Source of the DNA: Hymenobacter cheonanensis | Lineage (GTDB): Bacteria; Bacteroidota; Bacteroidia; Cytophagales; Hymenobacteraceae | Direction: 5' to 3' | Length of the DNA stretch: 64,000 bases | Assembly (NCBI RefSeq): GCF_030581075.1 | Contig: NZ_JAUQSW010000008.1 | Coordinates: forward strand, 1-64,000 | Part shown: positions 44,929 through 53,022 of the stretch, in pieces | Numbering within the stretch: the first letter of the stretch is position 1 | Layout: every line of letters begins with the position of its first letter | Translations under genes and position numbers: made by a program | The notes under the pieces: model-generated | What the model was told of the DNA's origin: nothing | The model's database searches: none | The model's input: only the letters and a program-made list of their open reading frames with translations

Positions 44929-45282
44929 CTAGTAGTCGCTGTCGTAGTCGTCGCCGCGGCCCCGGCCGCGCGAGCTGCCGCCGAAGTCATCGTCGTCATC
45001 GGCATCGAGGTCGTCGTCATCTTCGAGCGGGGCCAGGCCACTGGCGCCATCGGGGTCTTCGGCGGCTTCGGCCGTCTCAAACTCGTCTTCGGTCATGGAG
45101 GCGAGGTCGAGCGCCTCGTCGTGCGAGGAGCCCGTATCGCGCCACATCAGGTAGTCGGCGTATTTGGCCGAGAGCTGGTCCTCGCTGGAGCCCTTGGTTT
45201 TGGCGCCGCCGGTGCTGGCAAAGGCGTCGAGGTTATCGTCGTCGGCGAGGTCGTCGTCGTCCAGGTTATCGTACTGTCGCAT
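44929..45282 (-). CDS. Very acidic hypothetical protein
   Basis: 117 aa, extremely Asp-rich at both ends (DDDDLADDDN; LEDDDDLDADDDDD) around a short helical centre 'LSAKYADYLMWRDTGSSHDE'. Ends with an RGRGR stretch then DDYDSDY. No family known to me. Probably disordered, a possible chaperone or DNA/RNA-mimic type. Has a promoter box at 45331. Confidence 0.7.
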   Translation of the reverse strand: MRQYDNLDDDDLADDDNLDAFASTGGAKTKGSSEDQLSAKYADYLMWRDTGSSHDEALDLASMTEDEFETAEAAEDPDGASGLAPLEDDDDLDADDDDDFGGSSRGRGRGDDYDSDY

Positions 45283-45330
45283 AGCAAAAAGGGCAGTAGA
45301 GAGTAATTGAATGGGTTTTGGAACGTAGAG

Positions 45331-45338
45331 CGAAGATA
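45331..45338 (-). promoter_or_regulatory. -7 box TATCTTCG for the acidic protein
   Basis: TAnnTTTG with one mismatch, 48 bases before the ATG at 45282. Confidence 0.5.
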
Positions 45339-45393
45339 CGGGCGGGGCCGAAATGGGTTGGCTACCGTGCCTGCTCGGGCCGAAAATAAACAG

Positions 45394-45954
45394 CTAGGCC
45401 CGCAGCGCCACGCCTTGGTAGAGGTCGGCCAGCGGCAGCGTCACCTCCACATCCGGAATCGTCAGCACGGCATCCAGCCCCGTAAAGCCCGACACGTCCA
45501 AATTCCCTTCCTCGTTGCGCGAGCCCAGCGACACGCGCGCCGCAAACTCCGTTAGCAGCACCACGTGCTGCACCGTCGGAATGGCGTAGTAAGCCTCAAA
45601 TAGCTCCTGAAAATGCGCCGGCATGGGGTGCGGCAGCACCTTGAATAAGACCGTGGGATTCAGCAGCGTATCGCGGTATTCATCGGCTAGCCGCAGCACA
45701 TTGCCGCAGACAAGCGCCACGTCGGGGTAAGAGAACAGGCCGGCCCCCAGCGCGTGCACGCGGGTGGCGCTGCCCAGCACCGTCCAGTCGCGGCCCTGTA
45801 CCTGGCCGGCCAGCAGCAGGGCCGTGTTTTCGGCAATAAGCAGGTGCTCGGGCGTGGGCTCGGGCAGCGGAAACACCCGGCCATCGAGGTATTCGCTGCG
45901 GCCGGGGGCTAGCCGCTCGGCCGCCAAATACGCTTTTTCCGCGTGGCTAAGCAT
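45394..45954 (-). CDS. Uma2/DUF820 family putative endonuclease
   Basis: 186 aa from the ATG at 45954. PD-(D/E)xK-like fold: 'SEYLDGRVFPLP' near residue 20, catalytic 'YPDVALVCG' near 90, and 'VQHVVLLTEFAARVSLG' matching the 'eYW...' strand of the family. Function of Uma2 proteins is not settled. It directly follows the ABC ATPase gene (20 bases). Confidence 0.8.
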   Translation of the reverse strand: MLSHAEKAYLAAERLAPGRSEYLDGRVFPLPEPTPEHLLIAENTALLLAGQVQGRDWTVLGSATRVHALGAGLFSYPDVALVCGNVLRLADEYRDTLLNPTVLFKVLPHPMPAHFQELFEAYYAIPTVQHVVLLTEFAARVSLGSRNEEGNLDVSGFTGLDAVLTIPDVEVTLPLADLYQGVALRA

Positions 45955-45974
45955 AGAAAAAATACTTTTACTAG

Positions 45975-46601
45975 CTATTGAAAATCGGTGATGCGCACCT
46001 GGGCGTCGCAAAAGCCGTACTCGGCCGGCACGTTGGACGAAACCACCACCAGCCGGCTAGGGTCGCGCACCCTGGCCACGTGCTCCAGGTACCAGGCCGC
46101 GCCCTGGGCGTCGAGGTTGGTGGTAGGCTCGTCGAGCAGCAGCAGCGGGGTGGCCGCGTAGAGGGCCAGCCCCAGCTTAAGGCGCTGCTTCATGCCCGAC
46201 GAAAACGTGCGTACCGCCTGGTGCCGCGCCTTGTGCAAGTACATGATTTCCAGCAAATCGGTGATTGACACCCCCGGCCGCAACGGCTTGAGCCTGGTGT
46301 GAAAAGCCAGCAGCTCCAGCAGCGTGAAGTCTTCGGGTAGCTCCAGATAAGGCGCACAGTAGGCTAGCAGGCGCGGCACCTCGGCCACGGGCAGCGCCTT
46401 GCCGCCGGGGGCCGACTCATAGCGCACCGTGCCCTCGCTCGGCAGCAGCTGGCCCGCCAGTATGCTGAGCAGCGTGCTTTTGCCCGCGCCATTGGGCCCC
46501 AGAATGGCCGTGGCCGAGCCGGGCTCGAAGGCATGGCTCAACCCGCGAAAAACCCACTGCCGGCCGTAGCGGCGGCCCAGGTTTTGGGCATCGAGCCGCA
46601 T
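45975..46601 (-). CDS. ABC-type ATPase subunit
   Basis: 208 aa. Walker A 'GPNGAGKSTLLSI' (about 34-46), signature 'FSSGMKQRLKLGLAL', Walker B 'LLLLDEPTTNLD'. Short single NBD with no membrane partner nearby. It overlaps the lpxA stop (TAATG), so it is probably co-translated with the lipid A genes. The transport substrate is unknown; a link with the outer-membrane pathway is inference from position. Confidence 0.9.
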   Translation of the reverse strand: MRLDAQNLGRRYGRQWVFRGLSHAFEPGSATAILGPNGAGKSTLLSILAGQLLPSEGTVRYESAPGGKALPVAEVPRLLAYCAPYLELPEDFTLLELLAFHTRLKPLRPGVSITDLLEIMYLHKARHQAVRTFSSGMKQRLKLGLALYAATPLLLLDEPTTNLDAQGAAWYLEHVARVRDPSRLVVVSSNVPAEYGFCDAQVRITDFQ

Positions 46602-47407
46602 TAGTCGGCGCTATCCTCGGCCGAGCTGCCGCGGCTAGGCCCTTTGATGATGCCCCGGGCGGCCGAGCGCACAAACTGCGTTATCTCGTCGCGCTCGGGC
46701 GAGGGCGGCAGCTCTACTTCGATGCGGCTCAGCGACTCCGTCATGGGTAAGCCGCTGAGGTACAGCGTGCGGTACATCTCATGAATGCCGTTAACCTGCT
46801 CTTCCGTAAAGCCGCGGCGGCGCAGCCCCACCGAGTTGACGCCGGCGTAGGTGAGCGGCTCGCGGGCGGCCTTCACGAAGGGCGGCACGTCCTTGCGCAC
46901 CAGCGAGCCCCCGGCGATAAAGGCGTGCGCCCCGATGTTGGTAAACTGATGAATGGCCGTGGTGCCGCCGATAATGGCCCAGTCGCCCACCTGCACGTGG
47001 CCGGCCATCTGGGTGGCGTTCGAAATCACGCAGTGGTTGCCCACCAGGCAGTCGTGGGCAATGTGCACGTAGGCTTGCAGCAGGCAGTGGCTACCCACCA
47101 CCGTGCGGCCGCGGTCCACGGTGCCGCGGTTCACGGTCACGCACTCGCGCAGCACGGTGTAGTCGCCGATGTGGGCCGTGGTTACCTCGCCGGCAAACTT
47201 CAAATCCTGCGGCACGCCCGACACCACCGCGCCCGGAAAAATCTGGCAGTTGGCCCCGATGCGCGCCCCGTCCATGATGGTCACGTTGGGCCCAATCCAG
47301 GTATTTTCGCCAATTTCCACATCGCCGTAAATGGTAGTGAACGGTTCGACGGTAACTCCCGGGGCTAGCCGGGCGGCAGGGTGGATATGGGCGAGGGGAG
47401 AAATCAT
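46601..47407 (-). CDS. lpxA: UDP-GlcNAc acyltransferase LpxA
   Basis: 268 aa, left-handed beta-helix hexapeptide repeats (1-185) and helical C-terminus. Catalytic His in 'AYVHIAHDCLVGNHCVISN'. First step of lipid A synthesis, using acyl-ACP. The C-terminal tail is Ser/Glu-rich. Follows lpxC/fabZ after an AT-rich inverted repeat. Confidence 0.95.
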   Translation of the reverse strand: MISPLAHIHPAARLAPGVTVEPFTTIYGDVEIGENTWIGPNVTIMDGARIGANCQIFPGAVVSGVPQDLKFAGEVTTAHIGDYTVLRECVTVNRGTVDRGRTVVGSHCLLQAYVHIAHDCLVGNHCVISNATQMAGHVQVGDWAIIGGTTAIHQFTNIGAHAFIAGGSLVRKDVPPFVKAAREPLTYAGVNSVGLRRRGFTEEQVNGIHEMYRTLYLSGLPMTESLSRIEVELPPSPERDEITQFVRSAARGIIKGPSRGSSAEDSAD

Positions 47408-47516
47408 TTTTTAGAATTATGAGCTATGAATTACGATTTGTGAATTATGTGATAATGAGCACGATAGCCGCAGGTATTGGGCCGGCTCATAATTCATAAT
47501 TTATAATTCATAATTA
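47408..47516. repeat. AT-rich inverted repeat filling the gap
   Basis: Built from 'aattatga' and 'tcataatt' words; same family as 7366-7471. It fits almost exactly between the lpxC/fabZ stop and the lpxA start. Confidence 0.75.
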
Positions 47517-47518
47517 AA

Positions 47519-48916
47519 CTAAACGTTGTCTTTGCGCACGATGGCGGCGCTCATCTCGGCGTCGCACACCACCTTGCCGTTCACGAAGGCCTGGCCTTTC
47601 ATCTTGGCAATGCCGCGCTTGATGGGCGCCGTGAGCACGCAGTGAAACACGACGGTATCGCCGGGCAGCACCTTCTTGCGGAAGCGCGCATTCTCAATAC
47701 CCAGGAAATACTGCCAATAGTTCTCGGGGTCGGGCACGGTGTTCATCACCAGGATGCCGCCGGTCTGGGCCATGGCCTCAATCTGCAACACGCCGGGCAT
47801 CACGGGGTTGCCGGGGAAGTGGCCCTGGAAAAAGGGCTCGTTCATGGTAATGTTTTTTACGGCCGTCACCATCTGCGCGTCGAGGTGAATCACCTTGTCG
47901 AGCAGCAGGAAGGGGTAGCGGTGGGGCAGCACCTGCATAATGCGGTTGATGTCCATCACCGGCTCGCGGCTAGGGTCATACACCGGCACGGCGCTGGTGC
48001 GGTCTTCGAGCATCTTCTTTTTGATGCGCTTGGCGAAGGCCACGTTGGCGGCGTGGCCGGGGCGGGCGGCCAGAATCTGGCCTTTCAGCGGCCGGCCCAC
48101 CAGGGCGAGGTCGCCCACGAGGTCGAGCAGCTTGTGGCGGGCGGGCTCGTTTTTGTGGCGCAGGTCCACGTTGTTGAGGATGCCCTCCTTTTTTACCGAC
48201 ACCTTGGGTTTGCCCAGCATGGCGGCCAGCTCGTCAAGCTCGTCCTCGCTCACGGCGCGGTCTACCACCACGATGGCGTTGCTCAAATCGCCACCCTTAA
48301 TGAGGTTCGACTTGTAGAGGTACTCCAGCTCGTGCAAAAAGCAGAACGTGCGCGACGACGAAATCTCGTCGCTAAACTGCTTGATATCCGTAAGCGTGGC
48401 GTGCTGCGAGCCCAGCACCGGCGAGTTGTAGTCCACCATCACCGTGAGGCGGTAGTCGGCCAGCGGCAGGGCCGCAATCTCCACGCCGCGCGCATTGTCC
48501 ACGTAGCGGATAGTGTCCGGAATCTCGTAGTAGTTGCGCAGCGCGTTCTGCTCCTCAAAGCCCACCTCGTTGAGGGCCTTGATAAACTCGGCCGAGGAGC
48601 CATCCATGATGGGCGGCTCGGGGCCGCTGAGCTGAATGAGCACGTTGTCGAGCTGCAAGCCTACCAGGGCAGCCAGCGTGTGCTCCACGGTGTTGATGCG
48701 GGCGCCGTTTTGCTCAATGGTGGTGCCGCGCGAGAGGTCTACCACGTTGTCGACGTCGGCATCCACAAGGGGCTGGCCGGGCAAATCGACGCGCTGAAAC
48801 TTGTAGCCGTGGCCCACCGGCGCGGGGCAGAAGGTCATGGTCGCCTCTGCGCCGGTGTGCAGCCCGATGCCCCGCACCGTTACGGGGGCCTTAATGGTGT
48901 GTTGCTTGTCGTTCAT
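47519..48916 (-). CDS. lpxC: LpxC-FabZ fusion: deacetylase and dehydratase
   Basis: 465 aa, the bifunctional form typical of Bacteroidota. LpxC (1-310): zinc ligands in 'VEHTLAALVG' and 'EPARHKLLDLVGDLAL', catalytic His in 'RPGHAANVAF', which deacetylates the LpxA product. FabZ (from about 325): 'LPHRYPFLLLDKV', 'GHFPGNPVMPGVLQIEAMAQ' with active His and Glu, dehydrating 3-hydroxyacyl-ACP. Fusing the two couples lipid A and fatty acid flux. Confidence 0.97.
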   Translation of the reverse strand: MNDKQHTIKAPVTVRGIGLHTGAEATMTFCPAPVGHGYKFQRVDLPGQPLVDADVDNVVDLSRGTTIEQNGARINTVEHTLAALVGLQLDNVLIQLSGPEPPIMDGSSAEFIKALNEVGFEEQNALRNYYEIPDTIRYVDNARGVEIAALPLADYRLTVMVDYNSPVLGSQHATLTDIKQFSDEISSSRTFCFLHELEYLYKSNLIKGGDLSNAIVVVDRAVSEDELDELAAMLGKPKVSVKKEGILNNVDLRHKNEPARHKLLDLVGDLALVGRPLKGQILAARPGHAANVAFAKRIKKKMLEDRTSAVPVYDPSREPVMDINRIMQVLPHRYPFLLLDKVIHLDAQMVTAVKNITMNEPFFQGHFPGNPVMPGVLQIEAMAQTGGILVMNTVPDPENYWQYFLGIENARFRKKVLPGDTVVFHCVLTAPIKRGIAKMKGQAFVNGKVVCDAEMSAAIVRKDNV

Positions 48917-48919
48917 ATT

Positions 48920-49040
48920 GGTCGTTTTTCGTTTTTCGTTTTTCGTTTTTCGCCTCTCGTTGGTACTGAATCAGCCACTTATAAAAGCGTATTTCAGGCA
49001 ACGAAAAACGAAAAACAAGCAGCGAAAAACGAACCGGCTA
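48920..49040. repeat. 'GTTTTTC' repeat with inverted arms
   Basis: Four to five tandem GTTTTTC-type units (48923-48952), then CGAAAAACGAAAAAC and GCGAAAAACGAACCGGCTAC on the other arm. Between lpxD and lpxC/fabZ; its right end matches the repeat at 32697-32795. Confidence 0.8.
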
Positions 49041-49045
49041 CAAAG

Positions 49046-50086
49046 CTAAGACTTATCCGGCGCTGACTGGCTTTTTTCGAGGGCCACGAGGCGGCGCTCC
49101 AGCTCGGGCAGGCGCCGGTACACGGCCGTGGCCCGCTGGTTTTCCTTGAGGCCGAAGGCGGGATAGCCTTGCAGTACCTGGCCTTCTTCCTTGGTTGATT
49201 TTTGCACGCCGCTCTGGGCCGTGATGGTGGTGCGGTTGGCTAGGGCAATGTGGCCCACAATGCCCACCTGGCCCGCCAGCACGCAGTAGTCGCCCACCTT
49301 GGCCGAGCCCGAAATGCCGGTTTGGGCGGCGATAACGGTGTGCTGGCCCACTTCCACGTTGTGAGCAATCTGCACCAGATTGTCGATTTTGGTGCCCCGG
49401 CGAATGAGCGTGCTGCCCATCGTGGCGCAGTCCACGGTGGCATTGGCCCCGATGCTCACGTCGTCTTCGAGCACCACGTTGCCAATCTGCGGAATGGCCC
49501 GGTACGAGCCGTCGGGCTGGGGCGCGAAGCCGAAGCCATCGGTGCCCACCACGGCGCCGGCCTTGATAACGCAGCGCTCACCAATAACGGTGTCGGCGTA
49601 AATCTTGGCCCCGGCGTGGATGATTGAATTGGCCCCGATGCGCACCCGGTCGCCGATGTAGGCGTGCGGAAAAATGAGCACGTTTTCGCCGATAACGCAA
49701 TTTTCGCCCACGTAGGAGAAAGCGCCGCGGTAGTGGCCCGGCCCGATGGTCGCGCTTTCGGCCAGGAAGCTGGGCTGCTCCACGCCGCGCTTGCCCATGC
49801 GCGTGGCCTGGGCATAAAATTCGAGCAGCTTGGTGAAAGCCGAGTAGGGGTCGGCCACCCGAATGAGGCTGGCGGCCACCGCCTGGCGCAGCGGCAGTTC
49901 GGGGCTGACAATCACGGCCGTAGCGCGGGTGGTGTATAAAAACTGCTCGTACTTGGCATTTGCCAAAAACGCGAGCGCGCCGGGCCCGGCTTCTTCAATC
50001 TTTGCCAGGCTCGAAACGGTGGCGTCGGCGTCGCCTTCCACGGCGCCGCCCACCACCTGGGCAATCTGACCAACGGTGAACTTCAT
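49046..50086 (-). CDS. lpxD: UDP-3-O-acyl-glucosamine N-acyltransferase LpxD
   Basis: 346 aa. N-terminal uridine-binding domain (1-100), then hexapeptide beta-helix, catalytic His near 'LVQIAHNVEVGQHTVIAAQT', C-terminal helix. Third acylation step of lipid A. Promoter box lies in the 27-base gap to the upstream gene and implies a nearly leaderless mRNA. Confidence 0.95.
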   Translation of the reverse strand: MKFTVGQIAQVVGGAVEGDADATVSSLAKIEEAGPGALAFLANAKYEQFLYTTRATAVIVSPELPLRQAVAASLIRVADPYSAFTKLLEFYAQATRMGKRGVEQPSFLAESATIGPGHYRGAFSYVGENCVIGENVLIFPHAYIGDRVRIGANSIIHAGAKIYADTVIGERCVIKAGAVVGTDGFGFAPQPDGSYRAIPQIGNVVLEDDVSIGANATVDCATMGSTLIRRGTKIDNLVQIAHNVEVGQHTVIAAQTGISGSAKVGDYCVLAGQVGIVGHIALANRTTITAQSGVQKSTKEEGQVLQGYPAFGLKENQRATAVYRRLPELERRLVALEKSQSAPDKS

Positions 50087-50093
50087 AGGGCGG

Positions 50094-50101
50094 CAAAAGT
50101 A
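50094..50101 (-). promoter_or_regulatory. -7 box TACTTTTG for lpxD
   Basis: Seven bases separate the box from the ATG at 50086. Confidence 0.7.
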
Positions 50102-50113
50102 CGGGCCGGGCGC

Positions 50114-50482
50114 TTACCGGATGGCGGCCAGCGGCTGGCCAAAATAGGCGGCTAGCCGCGCGTGCAGCAGCGCCACCAGCGCGGGGTCCTCAAAGCGGTA
50201 GTCGTCGGGAATGCGCAGGTTCACGACCGGCTTGCCCGCCAGCGCGGGGCCAAACTTGGCGCGCAGGCGGTCGGCGTGCTTTTTCTCCATCACAAAAATG
50301 ACGTCGGCCCAGCCCAGGTGGCCGGCCGCCACGCGCACCCGGGCCCCCGGCTCGGTGCCCGCCGAGCGGGCTAGCAGGTGCGCGTGGTTGGCAAAAAGCC
50401 CTTCGGCCGTGAGGCTGCGCCAGCGGTTCTGGCTGCAAATGAACAGCAGCTGGCGGGGGAGGGGCGCGGGAATTTCGGGCAA
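50114..50482 (-). CDS. Low-molecular-weight phosphatase-like protein
   Basis: 122 aa from a TTG (the only possible start; the frame closes just upstream). P-loop 'FICSQNRWRSLTAE' fits C-x5-R-S of low-molecular-weight phosphotyrosine phosphatases, and 'FEDPALVALL' holds a candidate general-acid Asp. The protein is shorter than classical members. It may be phosphatase or arsenate-reductase-like. Lies just upstream of lpxD. Confidence 0.75.
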   Translation of the reverse strand: MPEIPAPLPRQLLFICSQNRWRSLTAEGLFANHAHLLARSAGTEPGARVRVAAGHLGWADVIFVMEKKHADRLRAKFGPALAGKPVVNLRIPDDYRFEDPALVALLHARLAAYFGQPLAAIR

Positions 50483-50514
50483 AGGAAATGGTGGCTAAGG
50501 GAAAGCTAACAGGC

Positions 50515-51525
50515 CTAGCGGCGAGCTGCCGTGGCCTTAAGCGGCTGAGCACTTACGCCCTGATTGGTGATTTTGACGGGCAGAATGTGGCCTTGCTTAT
50601 CGAAATGCATTTCGTCGATGCACACCTGGCGGTGGTTGCCGTTGGGGTCGCCGAGCGGGTGGCGGTGGTACACGATGTACCAGCGGTCGGTACCCGGCAC
50701 GTTGATAACGGCGTGGTGCCCCGCACCGGTACCCACCTTCAAGTCCTGCTGCAAGATTTTGCCCTCGCGCCGAAACGGGCCAAAGGGCGAGTCGCCCACG
50801 GCGTAGGCCACCGAGTAGTCGGGGCCGGTCCAGCCGCCCTCGCTCCACATAAAGTAGTACTTGCCCTGGCGCCGAAACATCAGCGGCCCTTCTACATACT
50901 TGTCGGGGGTAATCGACTTGAACACCTTGCCATCGGGGAAGGGCAGGAAGCCCGTAAAATCGTCCTTGAGCCGGGCGATGTTGCAATGCTGCCAGCCGCC
51001 GTAAATAAGGTAATACTTGCCGTCGGCGTCCTTAAACACAAACTGGTCGATGGGCTGCGCGCCGTTTTCTATGGTGCCCACCAGCGGGTGCCCGAGCAGG
51101 TCCTTAAAGGGCCCTTCCGGCTTGTCGGCCACGGCTACGCCAATGCCGCCCGGCGGCTCGTTGGGCTTCTCGGGGTGGTAGTCGTTGGCCCCGAAAAACA
51201 GGTAGTACTTGCCGCCTTTGGCCACGATGGCGGGCGCCCACATGGCGCGGTGCGCCCACTTCACGGCCGCCGTGTCGATGATGCGCGGGTGCTTGGTCCA
51301 GTGCACAAGGTCGGGCGAAGAGAAGGCATCGAGGTACACCTGCTGGTCGAACGGGACCGAGTACGTGGGGTAAATCCAGTACTGCGAGCCAAAAATCGCC
51401 GCCTCGGGGTCGGCGTACCAGCCCGGAAAAACGGGGTTGCCGGCGCGGGCGGCCGGCTGTTGGGCCAGGGCTACCTGGCAGGCTAGCCCACCGGCTAGGG
51501 TAAGCAGGGCTTTTTTCAGAAGCAT
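50515..51525 (-). CDS. Secreted glycoside hydrolase family 43
   Basis: 336 aa. Signal peptide (to ALAQ), then a five-bladed propeller. Catalytic base Asp in 'GWYADPEAAIFG', pKa-modulating Asp in 'GAQPIDQFVFKD', acid Glu in 'YVEGPLMFRRQGKYYFMWSE'. GH43 enzymes are arabinofuranosidases or xylosidases. Last gene of a minus-strand pair with the sugar transporter. Confidence 0.9.
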   Translation of the reverse strand: MLLKKALLTLAGGLACQVALAQQPAARAGNPVFPGWYADPEAAIFGSQYWIYPTYSVPFDQQVYLDAFSSPDLVHWTKHPRIIDTAAVKWAHRAMWAPAIVAKGGKYYLFFGANDYHPEKPNEPPGGIGVAVADKPEGPFKDLLGHPLVGTIENGAQPIDQFVFKDADGKYYLIYGGWQHCNIARLKDDFTGFLPFPDGKVFKSITPDKYVEGPLMFRRQGKYYFMWSEGGWTGPDYSVAYAVGDSPFGPFRREGKILQQDLKVGTGAGHHAVINVPGTDRWYIVYHRHPLGDPNGNHRQVCIDEMHFDKQGHILPVKITNQGVSAQPLKATAARR

Positions 51526-51551
51526 AAGCGAAAAGCTGGGCTAGCCAGGGC

Positions 51552-52853
51552 TTAGGTGAAGGCGATGGGAGGCGTAACAACGGCCGCTTCCTGGCGGCTG
51601 CCGCGCAGGCCATACCAGCCGATGTAGGCGTAGCAGAGCACCGGCAGCACAAAGGCCCAGCGCAGACCCGGCCCGTCGGCAATGGCGCCGAAAAGCACCG
51701 GCACCACGGCCCCGCCCACGATGGCTGTGCACAGCAGCCCCGAGGCCTGCTCGGTGTGGCGGCCCAGCCCGGCCACCGCCAGCGTGAAGATGGTAGGGTA
51801 CATAATGGAGTTCATCAGGCCCACGGCCAGCACGCTCCACATGGCTACCGAGCCCGTGGCACCCACCGAGATAGCAACGAGAAGGATGGCTCCTAGCGCG
51901 GTGAAGGCCAGCGCTTTGCCCGGCGAGAATTTATTGAGTAGGTACGCGCCAGCGAAGCGGCCGACCATAGCACCACCCCAGTAAAAGCCCACCATTTTAC
52001 CGGCTTCCACCGGCTCCATGCTCATCACCGAGGGGAGGGCAAAATAGCTAACTAAGTGTGAGCCAATGGCTACCTCGGCCCCCACGTAGGTGAAGATGCC
52101 CAGCACCCCTAGCAAGAGGTGCCGATATTGCCAGGCGCTGGTACGGGTGCTGGCCGAAGTGTCGCTTTCGGTAGGTGTTATCTGAGGAAGTTTTACCTGG
52201 CTCAGCATCAAGCTAATAAGTAGTAGCATACCCCCGATAACCAGGTAGGGGAGCTGCACGGCGCGCACATCAATGCTGGCGGCCGAAGTGGCATCCGTGA
52301 GCTTAGGCAGGCGGCTCAGCAAAAACACGCTGCCCAGCACCGGCCCAAGCGTGGTGCCCACCGAGTTGAAGGCCTGCGTGAGCGTGAGCCGCGCCGAGGC
52401 CGACTGCGGCGGCCCCAGAATAGCCACGTAGGGGTTGGCCGCCACTTGCAGCAGCGTGATGCCCGAGGCCAGCACGAACAGCGCGCCTAAAAACAAGCCG
52501 TAGGAACGCTGGTCGGCAGCCGGGTAAAATAGGAATGCCCCTAGTGCCGCCACGCCAAAGCCTAATAACATGCCGCGCTTGTAGCCTACTTTCTCTACCA
52601 GGAGCCCGGCCGGAATACTCATTAGAAAATACGCCCCGAAAAAGCACAGGTTGATGAGGTTGGCCTGGGTGTAGCTGAGCTGAAAAATAGCTTTCAGGTA
52701 CGGGATGAGGATGTCGTTCAGCGACGTGATGAAGCCCCACAAAAAGAAGAGCGTAGTGACGGCGCTGAGGGCCGAAGTGTAGCGCGGGGCCGGGCCGGCC
52801 GATAAGGCCGGGCCGCTGGCCGCGGCCGGCGAAGAGATAAGGGGAGCAGCCAT
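51552..52853 (-). CDS. FucP-like sugar:H+ symporter (MFS)
   Basis: 433 aa, twelve membrane helices. 'LFFLWGFITSLNDILIPYLK' near residue 35 is the signature of the fucose/glucose-galactose transporter family; 'ANPYVAILG' and 'TQAFNSVGTTLGPVLGS' follow as usual. Probably imports the sugar released by the neighbouring GH43. Promoter box at 52881. Confidence 0.9.
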   Translation of the reverse strand: MAAPLISSPAAASGPALSAGPAPRYTSALSAVTTLFFLWGFITSLNDILIPYLKAIFQLSYTQANLINLCFFGAYFLMSIPAGLLVEKVGYKRGMLLGFGVAALGAFLFYPAADQRSYGLFLGALFVLASGITLLQVAANPYVAILGPPQSASARLTLTQAFNSVGTTLGPVLGSVFLLSRLPKLTDATSAASIDVRAVQLPYLVIGGMLLLISLMLSQVKLPQITPTESDTSASTRTSAWQYRHLLLGVLGIFTYVGAEVAIGSHLVSYFALPSVMSMEPVEAGKMVGFYWGGAMVGRFAGAYLLNKFSPGKALAFTALGAILLVAISVGATGSVAMWSVLAVGLMNSIMYPTIFTLAVAGLGRHTEQASGLLCTAIVGGAVVPVLFGAIADGPGLRWAFVLPVLCYAYIGWYGLRGSRQEAAVVTPPIAFT

Positions 52854-52880
52854 GTGGGCGGGAAAAGGAGGAATATGCCC

Positions 52881-52888
52881 CGAAGATA
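52881..52888 (-). promoter_or_regulatory. -7 box TATCTTCG for the transporter gene
   Basis: One mismatch to TAnnTTTG, 27 bases before the ATG at 52853, in the divergent gap. Confidence 0.55.
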
Positions 52889-53022
52889 TTAGCCGTAGCC
52901 ACAGACATGACGCTTAGTGGTTGAAAAAAACGTTTTAGCAGTGATATTCGCCGAAAAAACGGCTGCGTAATTTCGACCGCCGGCCCGACCTTCGCAGCCT
53001 TCGTTCTTTGCCCACCCTCGCT

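Noticed and set aside
48923-48952. Short tandem repeats as a CRISPR array
   Set aside because: Units of about 7 bases with no spacers and no cas genes.
47642-49066. 474-aa plus-strand open frame
   Set aside because: Antisense of lpxC/fabZ, which has full catalytic motifs.
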